A DNA stretch of 64,000 bases from assembly GCA_031216915.1 (NCBI GenBank), contig CM062297.1:532726971-532790970 (forward strand), read 5' to 3'. Made by a program: the position numbers and the translations under genes. Under the pieces are notes generated by a model that worked only from the letters and a program-made list of their open reading frames with translations, ran no database searches and was not told the DNA's origin. The first letter of the stretch is position 1, and each line of letters begins with the position of its first letter. Source of the DNA: Pictodentalium vernedei (taxonomy: Eukaryota > Mollusca > Scaphopoda > Dentaliida > Dentaliidae). Positions 23,271 to 33,570 of the stretch are shown here, one piece after another.

Positions 23271-23484
23271 ACATTTTGTGATGTGTTGTCCATGGAGAGT
23301 AGTCTAATTACTATGACACCCATAGAGTGGATTTCCCGTCAGGTAATTACTTTAGTTTTCCAACAAAGCATGGTAAGCACAATTAAAGCTTCAGCTAAAG
23401 GACCATCAGTTTAAAAATGACTTTTAACCCAACAAACAAAAAACTTAAAAGTCTTGCTATAAATACTTCTAATTTAAAAAGTGT

Positions 23485-23636
23485 TCAAGTATTCAAAAAT
23501 GTATTCATGAATACATTGTAATGTATTTGTATTCGTATTCAAATACATTTGAAAATTTGTGTATTTGTATTCGTATTCATGAAATTTCAAAGTATTCGTA
23601 TTCGAATACATTTACAAAGTATTCGCCCCAAGCCTG
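23485..23636 (-). mobile_element. Possible hAT terminus with GTATTC sub-repeats
   Basis: On the minus strand the end reads CAGGCTTGGGGCGAATAC followed by several GAATACGAATAC words. Such ends with degenerate subterminal repeats are usual for hAT transposons. The partner terminus was not found. Confidence 0.4.
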
Positions 23637-23790
23637 AATTGTGGTGAAAACAGTACATCGCACATGTTCTAGACACACACTCATATTACCGAAATGTCAG
23701 GGCATGCCGAAATGCGAGTCTTTCAAAGAAACTTTAAAGCGAGTATTGAATTAATATAGATCTAAGCGGCCAAGTTCAGGAGAAGCAATT
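23637..23790 (+). mobile_element. LTR-related relic
   Basis: GTGAAAACAGTACATCGCA, GACACACACTCATATTAC and CGAAATGTC parallel the LTR text at about 46585-46655 in order and orientation, with indels. A decayed fragment of a related LTR. Confidence 0.4.
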
Positions 23791-24235
23791 AAAATGAGAA
23801 TTAATATGCTGGCATTCTAAATAAAAATCGGGGGGGGGGGGGGGGTTCTCGATAAATTCATTCCAGTCTGAGGGTGTGTAAGACTGTGGGTCGTTGCGAG
23901 TAGATTGGGATGTCCCATGCTATAGGTTAGAGGAGGTGCCGCATCGGTGCGAAAGTATAGGTACGTTGTGATGTAGGGAAGCCACAGAGCTCATATTTAG
24001 AACAGGAGAAGTCGCGGGCCAAGTCGGTGGCCATATATGAGAATAGGATCAGAAAAACGAAGTACGAACTCAGGGAGCTATTTGCATTTAGGTAAACGGC
24101 ATTACCTGTTTTAGAAGGCCATACGTAGGCAGAGTTGACTTTGCCTGTATGAACATTATTCTGAGATAAACGTGGGGGAGCGTTTAACCCCATCGGTGGC
24201 GACTGCTCAATTACCAGAGTTTGAGTAACAAATCG

Positions 24236-24352
24236 GTTTTCGGGGTCCGCTATACAAACGCACATTCTTATACCTTTGCCCGAACGAGAAAAATCATCAA
24301 AGATATATACACACTTTCACACAAAATCGCAACTTTTAGCTATCACCTTGAC
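24236..24352 (-). mobile_element. LTR-related relic, opposite strand
   Basis: On the minus strand it starts TGTCAAGGTGATAGCTAAAA, nearly the LTR start at 46278 and 57567, and continues to GCGGACCCCGAAAACC, matching about 46386-46400. It is a 5' LTR fragment of the same or a sister family, inverted relative to the piece at 23637. Confidence 0.6.
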
Positions 24353-24569
24353 ATTTTTCGACATTGTTTTTCTGGAGGGAGGGGTGATGAAGCCCAGCTG
24401 ACACCCTCTGTATCTATGTTTCTGATACAAATATGACCCGTGCACTCCATATACATCTTGTTTCGGCTTGCACTGAATAAGCAGATTTCAGATGGATAAT
24501 ATTGAGCCGCTGGTGCCAGTGGTACATATTATATCACGTACCCGACCACCACCGATTTGGTGGATCTTA

Positions 24570-24765
24570 ACGGGTGATTTCGTATGATGTCATAGTCACA
24601 GACCTAGTTTCGTCATGTTGGGTTTTCTTGGTAGACAGCGTGAGCGGCCACGTTGTGGCGTTATTATCATAGTGATACGATGTGTTAGTGTGCATGCGCA
24701 GTGCGTGTTATGAAGGTGACACGTGTTTCCGTCGTCAATTTTGTAGATTGGAGGCCCCAAATGTG
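24570..24765 (+). mobile_element. Relic of the large foldback element
   Basis: GCGTGAGCGGCCACGTTGTG, AGTGATACGATGTGTTAGTG, GCATGCGCAG and CGTGTTTCCGTCGTC match 52155-52270 (left arm of the foldback) with scattered differences. It shows that the foldback family is dispersed and has older copies. Confidence 0.7.
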
Positions 24766-24811
24766 ACCCAAACTTCACAAATAGGGCGGGGATATGTTCG
24801 GAATCAGCATG

Positions 24812-24813
<2 letters not shown>

Positions 24814-24852
<39 letters not shown>

Positions 24853-24855
24853 TTT
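24814..24855. repeat. (ATTT)n microsatellite
   Basis: About ten perfect units. Confidence 0.95.
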
Positions 24856-24869
24856 TCTTTCTGTTTCTC

Positions 24870-25440
24870 CTCTTTTCAACATTTTCGGATTTTGATCTAC
24901 TCCAATATTCAGTGGATTGGTATGACGTTGTCTGGATCAGTGCAGATTCCCAGCTCTTGCAAACCGTTCGGTGGAGTTGATATATAAATTCAGACACAAC
25001 ACAGTGGCATTTGAGTTAAATGCTGATATCATTGTACGTTTTGCAGTATCGGTCTTTATGATGTCTTTTGAATAAAGTATAAATTGTGTGTCGTGTCTGC
25101 CTCTTTCTGGGTTGATCCAAATCAGGAATGACAACTAAAGTTCGTCGACTATTATTTTCTTTCTCAAATCCACAAACCTAAAAAAAAAAATTCCCAGTTA
25201 TCCAAGTGTTGGTATTTCAAGCTCTTCTGTTCATTTCTCACAAAAATAATTCAAAACCCCAACGTTGTTAGCTGAATCTGTAACAAACTCAACCGGATCT
25301 TGAGCCTTGTATTGTCCACTCCAAACACATTTGAAGACACAAACCTATGCTGATGTGCAGTTGCCTTTAGAGATCACAGATCCTTTATGTCGACGGGAAA
25401 GTCGGCGTGAAGACGATTCTAGTAACGTTGTACCCACTGA
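24870..25440. other. Unrecognised stretch
   Basis: No coding, RNA or repeat family recognised. Confidence 0.35.
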
Positions 25441-25441
25441 T

Positions 25442-25693
25442 TTAACCCTTTACCTAACCTGAAAAGCAGACGACACTTGCAAAAATAATTCTTGAATAAC
25501 TAATTTTTTTCATTTTTTGTCTCAAAAACATAGGTTATGACCCCTCGTTGGAACGAGCTCGACGAGCTCGTTCCAACGAGGGGTCATAACCTATGTTTTT
25601 GAGACAAAAAATGAAAAAAATAATGGAAATTAATTGGCGATTTTCAAGAATAGCGCTGGCCGGTTTTTACCGTTACGTTAGGTAAAGGGTTAA
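25442..25693 (+). mobile_element. piggyBac-type MITE, subfamily A
   Basis: TTAA at 25442-25445 and 25690-25693; ends CCCTTTACCTAAC and GTTAGGTAAAGGG. The core is a perfect hairpin about 40 bases per arm with GAGCTC-GAC-GAGCTC at the tip. This is one of the best preserved copies. Confidence 0.92.
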
Positions 25694-26260
25694 ACAATTC
25701 ATATTTTATGACTGATCAAGAAGGAAGCACCGTTTTACACTGACTGGAATTCAGTTCAGCTCAGCAAAATATTCCTCTTTAGCTTGATCTTTTTACGGCT
25801 TTGAGAAGGTCTGAATTTTGTTCCAGCAATGTGCATGGCCTACTTTCTTACAATAATACAGGTGTCATTTCACTGAAATTATTCTTTCCAAAGAAATTAA
25901 TAATGTCAAACCTTCCCCCACTAACTATGTGTCATTCGAAGGCAGGTGGTAATTTCGTTGCTCTTACCTGGCTTACTTGTAATCCCTGTTTTGCTTTTGT
26001 TTGGTTATTTTGTGTGTCAAAGGTCTGTAGATGATTATTATATGGTTGTCTTCATTTGTTCTCCCAAAAGCCTTTACACACTAAACGCAATGCTAGCGAT
26101 ACCAGTGATGCACTATCATAATAGTTTCATATTTTCTCTTTACTAATTTCAGTTTTTTACAGTGTAATGCCTTCAATCTGACCTGTGCCATTCAAGAAAA
26201 AAATTAATTGAACTTAATCCTATGTTAAGAGTGGAACATGAAAAGAAATCAGACTTAGTT

Positions 26261-26510
26261 TTAACCCTTTACCCAACGCAGACGATATCAAAATTTATTA
26301 TTTTAAATATCATTTTTTCAAATTTTTCAAAAAATTTCAACAAGACCATATCATGTGACCCCTCGTTGGAACGAGCTCGATGAGCTCGTTCCAACGAGGG
26401 GTCACATGATATGGTTTTGTTGAAATTTTTCATAAAAATAATATTTTTTCAACTGCTGAATTTGCATATTACGTTGGCGGATGCGGGCGATTCGTTGGGT
26501 AAAGGGTTAA
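26261..26510 (+). mobile_element. piggyBac-type MITE, subfamily B
   Basis: TTAA at 26261-26264 and 26507-26510; ends CCCTTTACCCAACGC and CGTTGGGTAAAGGG. Core hairpin CATATCATGTGACCCCTCG with tip GAGCTC-GAT-GAGCTC. It seems to lie in or beside a LINE fragment that resumes immediately after it. Confidence 0.92.
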
Positions 26511-27010
26511 ATCCGATAATAGAGAAATTAAAAGAAACGAAAACTGCAAATGTAACGTTTTATTCACTATTTTGTGGAAATGCGGTTTTGGATCTTGTTC
26601 AGTCTCAGATAAAATGGAAAGAGCGTTTGCATACCGAACTCACACATGGGTGATTGGAGATTGATATACGAATGCCCTTTTATAACCACTGGCGACACTT
26701 ACCTCGAAACCTTGCAATACAAAACTTTATATGGGGCTCTATTCACGAATGCCCGTCTTTTTAGAAGTAAATTATCTGAGACTGAATTATGTACTTTTTG
26801 TTCAAATAATAATAGCTTTACAAGAATATACCCTCGTCCTCTTAGCTCTTCATGTACAAAAAAGTATATTTATTCCCGTAAAGTGAGAAAGTGTCAACCC
26901 AGCTTCCATGGTTTAATTGCCAATGCTTTCTTCATAATTCAATCTTTGTGTGATGTGGTGGTCTCGTAAACTCCTTGCACGGATTGCACATAATGAGAAG
27001 ACAAAATATC
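26511..27010 (+). pseudogene. L1/Tx1-like LINE C-terminal fragment
   Basis: Text after the MITE reads QIKWKERLHTEL, then in another frame WRLIYECPFITTGDTYLETL, QYKTLYGALFTNARLFR, LSETELCTFCSNN and KKYIYSRKVRKCQPSFHGL. TTxDTxLxxLQYK, LFTNxxLF and LCTFC are the C-terminal landmarks of L1/Tx1-group ORF2 proteins. One frameshift and several stops. It could belong to the same family as the minus-strand RT at 8637-9569. Confidence 0.75.
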
Positions 27011-27311
27011 ATCAATAAGTCACTGAGTTCTTATCATTACATCACTTTGGGAAATGAGGTAATTTTGGAAAATCATTATATTACTCCCAGTGAAATTTAA
27101 ATAAGTCATTACATCACATCGCTGCTGATTTATTGATAAACAGCCTCACCCTGAGCAGAACGAAGGCGAACACATCAAAAGTTGGTTTTCAATTCCAAAC
27201 AATTTAATTTGTTTTTATATCCAAACACAGTTGTTAACCCAAACGAGTTCATTCCTTTGGGGGTTATATAGCAAATTTAAAGATAAAAAACGAAAAAAAC
27301 AAAAACTCAAA

Positions 27312-27566
27312 ATTTACCCCTTTACTTGAAGTAATGCCCGAAACATGTCTGCGCTATTCATAAAAATCACCATTCAAACTTTATTGTATTTTCCGTGTTT
27401 GGCTCAAAAACATAGGTTATGATCCCTTATTTGAACGAGCTTTTTGAGCTCGTTCCAATAATTGGTCATAAGCTATGTTTCTATGCAAAAAATAAAAAGT
27501 TCAATTATTCAAGTTATTTTTTTCCCTGTGACTGTCGTCTGCTATTCGTGTTTGGTATTGGATAAA
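27312..27566 (+). mobile_element. Decayed subfamily A MITE
   Basis: The core hairpin survives (ACATAGGTTATGATCCC, GAACGAGCTTTTTGAGCTC, TTGGTCATAAGCTATGTTT), and TACCCCTTTACTTGAAG marks the left end, but TTAA sites are gone. An older copy than 25442. Confidence 0.7.
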
Positions 27567-27569
27567 ATG

Positions 27570-28150
27570 GCGAATTTTCCGTACAATACCGAATGGTTGT
27601 GGTCTATCACTATCGTATTTGCCAATACTAAATTTGTCAGCTACAAGAAAAATTACGCTCGGTTAGAGCAATGTATCTCTTTTTTTCTTACAAGTAACAG
27701 TGTCCAAATTTTAGCCTCCAAATTAAATTTCAAATTTGTCATACCACACTTCCATTCCTCTTCCATTACCAGTTTACCCCATGTTTTCCAAAGAATCGGC
27801 TGAAAGTGATTTCTGTTTGCATTTATAACTGTGAATAAAGGGCAAAGTTCAAGAAAGGGTTTATGACGTTATGTGTTTGGTCTATATTGGCTTCTTTGCG
27901 ACGTTTTGACCCCAGGCACGAGTATTAGTATTTTACGGATCAACATTTGGGCTGTCGGTCTGCTCAGATAGAAGCACACACATCTGTCAATGTTATTCAA
28001 GACAGCAGTTGTCAAATACTACTTCTTGGTTTTCGAAGTCTCATCAAAACTGCCTAGGATAATCCATGCAACACACACGTGTTAGCAAGGTGTGCATAAC
28101 ACTATGGATTTGAGCACAGAATTGCATGACCACCGAAGTCTCGAAAATGG
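27570..28150. other. Unrecognised stretch
   Basis: No supported gene or repeat. Confidence 0.35.
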
Positions 28151-28154
28151 CCAA

Positions 28155-28386
28155 GGGCCAATACTGTAAAACTTTTGCAGTTGTATTCTTCAGAATTATA
28201 TTTTCTATTTATGTAAATAACTAATTGAAATGAACCATTAGCAATTTCAAAGATATGGAAATTTGCCAGTTGGCAAATTGCCATATCTTTTGAAATGCTA
28301 ATGATTCATTTCCGTCATTTATATTCACTTGTAGAAAATAAAATTCGGGAAAATACAATTATAAAAGTTGTATAGTACTGGTCCCT
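28155..28386. mobile_element. MITE, GGCCA family, GCCAGTTGGC core
   Basis: Terminal inverted text GGGCCAATACTGTAAAACTT and AAGTTGTATAGTACTGGTCCC. The centre is AAATTTGCCAGTTGGCAAATT, flanked by GCAATTTCAAAGATATGG and complement. The element is nearly a full palindrome of about 230 bases. Same family as 41612-41842. Confidence 0.75.
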
Positions 28387-28753
28387 GGTGAGACCGTTGC
28401 AGTTGTTGACACGACTGAGGCTATAAAAAGAAGGTGCAAATATTCGCGTGTCGAAATCTTTTAGGGAGGAGTATACGGTGGAGTTCTGAAGCATGTTCCT
28501 CTGGAAACGTTTCTTTTCTTTAAAGCCTGAGTGACACTTTTCCTAATACTGGCCTGGCACGCTCAGTTTCGTGCATTGTTTTCAAGCGATTCATGCGTAA
28601 AAAACAGGTATCCATGTCGCCAAGATCGTATTATCCAAGTTGTTAGGAAATTACGGTTTCAGGAATGAGTCGAAGACAAGAGATATGGGGTGTCCTCAGA
28701 CATACTGAACTTCGGTAAGTCATCTAGTCCTAGGACCCTGCCCGGCGCACATT

Positions 28754-29251
28754 TTAACCCGTTTCCCAACTTGGCAAAAACTAAAAAATAGTAAATTTTC
28801 AATGACAAGTTTTGTAAATATTTCTAGCCATTTAGGCTCCACAGAGTAGATCTTCCCGGGCCATTTTTGGTAAAATTGCATGATTTTTCATTTTATTTTT
28901 GTAATTATTTCTTTGCCATCAATAGTTCATGTTCTTGGTTTGTTTTATGTATTAAGCCCCACAATCTGCAGAATAGCGTGGGAGGTGGTGTATTTCGTCT
29001 CTTGAGTGCAAGTAGGCTTTGCAATGCTTTAAAAAACAATGCTAAAGCATTGCAAAGCCTCGTTGCACTCAAGGGACAAATTTATCAATTTTATTAACTT
29101 GGGTGAAATATCCGACATAAACCGTTTAATTTTTATTTTTTAAGTTTGCATTGGTTATGAAAAGAGAGAATGCTGCAGCCCAAGGGGGGGGGGGGGGGCG
29201 CTTTTTAAACTTTTTTAGGCGATATTACTTTTACGTAAGGTAGAAGATTAA
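28754..29251 (+). mobile_element. TTAA MITE, family C (GCAATGC core)
   Basis: TTAA at 28754-28757 followed by CCCGTTTCCCAAC and, at the right, ACGTAAGGTAGAAGATTAA, both decayed versions of the subfamily A ends. The core hairpin is CTTGAGTGCAA, AGGCTTTGCAATGC, loop, GCATTGCAAAGCC, TTGCACTCAAG (about 29002-29085). A G run lies at 29185-29198. A reverse copy is at 43070-43450. Confidence 0.7.
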
Positions 29252-29259
29252 TGAAAATC

Positions 29260-29965
29260 AATTGTCCATGTCTATGATTTCACATTTAATTTTCTCTCAC
29301 AGTCTGAATACGTCATAGAATAGTCTCTTCCTTGTTTCAAGATACGGTCTTAGTATAGGATTCGGCCAGTTAGAGTGAAGATAGACATGCGGTTAGGCAA
29401 GTTTGATATAAATCCATACATTGACAGAGACTGAACTTGGCAGCCATTCTGGCCACTTGAAATACACCATATCTGTAAAAAATGGGCCCCAATGCTGCAT
29501 CAACTTGCCTTGGACCGGCGAGCTCAAATCAAGTGAAGTAGGCATTCTATAAGGTCACACCGTAAAATATCGATTGAATGTCCAACCATGGCCGCACTGA
29601 CTGCACCGCTCCCGTCTCCATTGGGCTGTCTCGCTTCAAAGGTTTCTGTTACCTTTGTCAGAAAGATTATTCAAGTAAGGCTGAAAAAACCTTGACTTTT
29701 GTATTTTTAAATTTCCCTTTTAATTGCGATATGCACCATACGAACCATTTGAAAAATGAAGTTTGCTGACAAACAATATATAATTTTGAAATAACTTGAC
29801 ATTTTGGGAGGGGGGGGGCGGGGGGTCTTTCAAAACCTCACTTATAACATCCCAGTGGGATGAGCTGAAAAGGTTACCCCAATTACCAGTCTTAAGTTGT
29901 GTTTTGTAGAAAAAAGAACAAACTTTGAATTGTAACGTTTTATTGAGAGATGGACACATTTGGGT
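29260..29965. other. Unrecognised stretch
   Basis: No supported gene. Contains a G run near 29809-29826. Confidence 0.35.
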
Positions 29966-29971
29966 AACTTG

Positions 29972-30222
29972 TTAACTCTTCGCCTAACATGAAAAGCAGA
30001 CGACACTTGCAAACAAATTTCTTGAATAACTAAATTTTTTCATTTTTTGTCTCAAAAACATAGGTTATGACCCCTCGTTGGAACGAGCTCGACGAGCTCG
30101 TTCCAACGAGGGGTCATAACCTATGTTTTTGAGACAAAAAATGAAAATATTTTGAAAATTAATTGGCGATTTTTGAGAATAGCGCTGGCCGGTTTTGGCC
30201 GTTACGTTGGGTAAAGGGTTAA
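29972..30222 (+). mobile_element. piggyBac-type MITE, subfamily A
   Basis: TTAA at 29972-29975 and 30219-30222. The left end is CTCTTCGCCTAACATG (a variant of CCCTTTACCTAACATG), the right end CGTTGGGTAAAGGG. Perfect core hairpin with tip GAGCTC-GAC-GAGCTC. The text TTAACTCTTCGCCTAAC recurs immediately at 30219, starting the next partial element. Confidence 0.9.
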
Positions 30223-30400
30223 CTCTTCGCCTAACTCACTAGAACACGATTGTTGCAAATTTGTTTCTTTAATAACTCACGAAGGATCACCATAAGCGTT
30301 TTTTTAGAGACTAAAATTTGATTTTGACAAATGTACAGTTTGTCAGATATGGCAGTTTCGTTTGATAAAAGATTTTGCGAAAGGTTACAATCAGAGGCGT
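30219..30400 (+). mobile_element. Partial MITE end abutting the previous one
   Basis: TTAACTCTTCGCCTAAC is followed by TTGCAAATTTGTTTCTTTAA and TAACTCACGAAG, a diverged version of the left side of subfamily A (TTGCAAA, TTTCTTGAATAACT). No core or right end was found. Confidence 0.45.
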
Positions 30401-31850
30401 CGCTAAGTGGATGGGAGAGTTAGGGAATGTGACATCCCCCAATAATTTTCCAGTCTGAATTGGAATCTTAGATATCCATTAGCTCTTGCTAGTAATCAAT
30501 GTGGAATGACATTGACCCAGATGTTCAAAGATATCCGAGAAATTCCTTTAAAAAGGTGATGACTAATATGTTTCTTGACTCATACGAAACGTCCGTCAGA
30601 TGCAACAATATGGCATGTCAGGAATGCAGAGAAGTGGCCGCACGTCTGTAACAAGAACCGACCCACCGAATTAGGTTCACGACACTTGAATACCTGTACT
30701 CACTTACGTGTACTATACCCGGTCCGTGCATTTTGTCAATTGGTGTACAAGTAATGTACTGACCTTGCTGTCGGCGTTCCTGAATTTGAACAGCCTGCCA
30801 GGGTGCTGTCAGTCACCGCAGATTGGAAGGTTGTTGAAGTTCATGAATGCCCCCAGCTTGGTTAGTAACTATTACATATCTCTCAAAGTATGCAACTGTC
30901 TCACTCACATTCTCCCAAAGAAAATCTATGACCCATCATTGGGATTGACAGCCTGAGTATGCTCCAGTGGGTGTCATGGGCTATGCTACCAGGAGTTCGA
31001 AATTACCAAATTATTTATAATTATGAATGTAGGTGTTATTTTCTTGTTTTATTTCTTTAACTATGGAATTAGCCCAGAATATATACTGTCAAGAACGTAT
31101 TTAATTTTCTATACTAAACTGGCTCTGGATAACACCTCACATCTAATATATCAACTGTACACTGTGCAAGAACCTAATTACAGTTTAACTGACATAATGC
31201 ATGCGCCACATATCCCGAATTTAGCAAAAACTGTTTCGAAATGATTTTAATTTTTGAGAATAAATACTTTTAAAATGTTTTTTCAGTTGCCCCATCCTCC
31301 AGCTAACGCTTCTCTCTGTTTCTCCCCCTCTTTCTCTCTTTGTTTCTCACTTCTTACTTCTGCTACTTTCCTCTCTCGCATTTTTTTTTTCCTTTCTTCT
31401 TTACTAAGGTGGGTGACAATAATACAGCCAGCTGGCTAAGTCACCCCCCCCCCCCCCCCCCCCCCTGCAGAAAACAAGTATTTAGTTTGACAACGCTACT
31501 TAAACCTGCGGTATAAAATGTAAAATATATTTAATATTGTGTAATTATATGATCATATACCTGTACTATAATGTTTTCTGCAAATAAAGTTATTCATCAT
31601 ATCCGGAACTTTCGTACAAGACTATAGATGTGATACTGTCGCACACATAATCGGTCATTCAAATGAAGGTCTGTGTAATACACGATTCGGGCTGTTAGAT
31701 GTCCAGTACGACTAATGTGGAGTACCCTTATGTCATGTGTTAATTAAAAAAGGGACTGAGTCAGGACTATTACATGGATATTTTATTTATACACAAATAA
31801 ATTTCCAAGAACTCTTGTTTTTGTTAAACTAGGCTAATATTTCAACTACA
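30400..31850. other. Gene-free stretch
   Basis: No supported gene. A 22-base C run (31444-31465) follows a CT-rich stretch (31290-31400). The part from 31735 matches the repeat at 15030-15185. Confidence 0.4.
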
Positions 31851-31887
31851 TCATCAAGGCATGCCTTCAATGAAGGCATGCCTTGAT
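31735..31887 (+). repeat. Dispersed repeat ending in a palindrome
   Basis: GTTAATTAAAAAAGGGACTG to CAACTACATCATCAAGGCAT is related to 15030-15185. It ends in the hairpin ATCAAGGCATGCCTTC, loop, GAAGGCATGCCTTGAT (31853-31887), whose arms themselves contain the palindrome GGCATGCC. Confidence 0.55.
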
Positions 31888-31889
31888 CA

Positions 31890-32450
31890 GGGTATCAAGA
31901 TCAGTTTATCAGGCGGACCAACACTAAAAAGAACCTTCGTGGTGAAGTGCCTCCACCACCTAAATTTCTGTCCGTTACCCTGCAGAAACGAAATCATACC
32001 TCAAGGACCAATGGGTTAGTTACTTTTAATGATTTTTTTTTCGCAGTCATGTTTCTTCGTTGAAACAAATTGAAATGCAATCAACTGAAAGCAGACGATA
32101 TCTTGCAATCAATAATGAAATGCCTGAGATCAATTTTTAATATCGTTTTCAATTTTCTTTTTCAACCTGAGAACGTAATGAAAAGTAATTAAAAGCCTGG
32201 CTTCCATCCTATTTGTTCGCTTTTGACTCTTCTATAGTTTACGCGTGAAAACCTTTCTTATCATACACCCTCAAAATCTTCTGAAGATCCATTTCCTCGA
32301 ACAGTTGTCAAGCATCAGGGAGAACACGTGAATTGAATTCATTTAGGTGAAAAATCACGTGCGGCAAAAATGTAGAAACTTTCGGGGTCTACGGAAGGCT
32401 GCTGTTACCAAGATTAAAAGCCTTCACATTCTTACAATGTACATTGTATT
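31890..32450. other. Unrecognised stretch
   Basis: No supported feature. Confidence 0.35.
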
Positions 32451-32453
32451 CAT

Positions 32454-32694
32454 TTAACACTTTAACCAACGTAACGGTCAAAACCGGCCACCTCTATTTT
32501 CAAAAATCGCCAATTAATTTTCATTGTTTTTTCATTTTTTGTCTCAAAAACATTGGTTATGACCCTCGTTGGAACGAGCTCGTTCCAACGAGGGGTTATA
32601 ACCTTTGTTTTTAAGACAAAAAATGAAAAAAAATTAGTTATTCAAGATTTTTTGGGTAAGTGTCGTCTGCTTTCCATGTTAGGTAAAGGGTTAA
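32454..32694 (-). mobile_element. piggyBac-type MITE, subfamily A, short core
   Basis: TTAA at 32454-32457 and 32691-32694. Orientation is reversed relative to 25442. The palindrome tip is a single GAGCTC (GGAACGAGCTCGTTCC) rather than GAGCTC-N3-GAGCTC, so nine bases at the hairpin tip are missing. The same short tip occurs at 43773-44004. Confidence 0.9.
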
Positions 32695-32837
32695 AAGTAA
32701 AAAATATTTTGATTTTGTTTCTGTGGGTTTGCCTTGTCGCGATTTATTGGAGAGTGCCTGGTGGAACTTTGCAATAAATTGTAGCAAAACAAATGTAGGC
32801 AGATCAAATCTGACTACCGAAATTAACCGGAATGGAG

Positions 32838-33198
32838 TGGTTTAACGCGCCGAAGGCGCGCAGGGACGGTATGGGGAACAAGCCCCTTTCGACCCTCATT
32901 GGCTGTAAATGATTAAATTCCACATGTCTATTCGTTTTGAAGGAGGAACAGGTTCATGTACTCGGCAGGTGTCACCGGTTGCGGCGTGATGGTCTCTTTG
33001 ACTGATGTCAGTTGAACCCTCGGGTGAAGACCAGTGTGAGAGGTTGGGTCCTCTCACAAAGGTACTACCTCTCCCCGAGAGTGCAGTCGGTCTGGATTTT
33101 CGGGCAAGTATAGTCTGCCGCTTCGAGGATGATTTTGAGTGGTGGTGGCCATCACTGGCAAGTATAATCTGCCTCAGGCTGTCTCTGTTTGGTTGGAC
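32838..33198 (+). repeat. 360-bp structured sequence, left inverted copy
   Basis: Reverse complement of 39352-39711 over its full length with scattered differences. It starts TGGTTTAACGCGCCGAAGGC and ends CTGTTTGGTTGGAC. It contains several potential hairpins: GCGCCGAAGGCGC, GGGGAACAAGCCCC, a pair around GTGAGGACC/GGTCCTCTCAC-like text, and repeated GGCAAGTATA. It flanks the minus-strand Jockey-like LINE. Function unknown. Confidence 0.85.
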
Positions 33199-33550
33199 TC
33201 TCTTGAAGGAAAACAACAACGACCCCTTTCGGGGACCACCAAGAAGAAGACCCGAACTTCCCTGGTTCGGGGACAGGCCTGCATTGTAATCCTATTGGGT
33301 TGGGACAAAAAGATGCGCAATGCGCTTACAAAAGGGGCCGAGGCAGGACGCAGGACCAACGCTCGCCTCCCTTAAAGTGGTCGACCACTTTTAGGGATGG
33401 AGCGGAGGATGTACAGGAACCATGGGGGTTACCGTTTCTGTAACGGTTGGACTGTCCGTAGCGGTTATTGGGGTGTTGGTCAAAAAGCATCTTCTGTGTA
33501 CCTGCTTAAAAGAAGGCAGAATTAGTTTTCATTAGAATAAAAGATAAAAG
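33199..33550. other. Unrecognised sequence between repeat and LINE 3' end
   Basis: Has short hairpins (CCCCTTTCGGGG; AGTGGTCGACCACTTTT) but no recognised family. It is not shared with the neighbourhood of the right copy, so the homology of the inverted pair stops at 33198. Confidence 0.4.
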
Positions 33551-33570
33551 TAGCACATTATGTTTTAATT

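Noticed and set aside
33005..33375. Plus-strand frames in and after the left 360-bp repeat
   Set aside because: Lie in a non-coding structured repeat; no protein family recognised and frames are not kept in the other copy.
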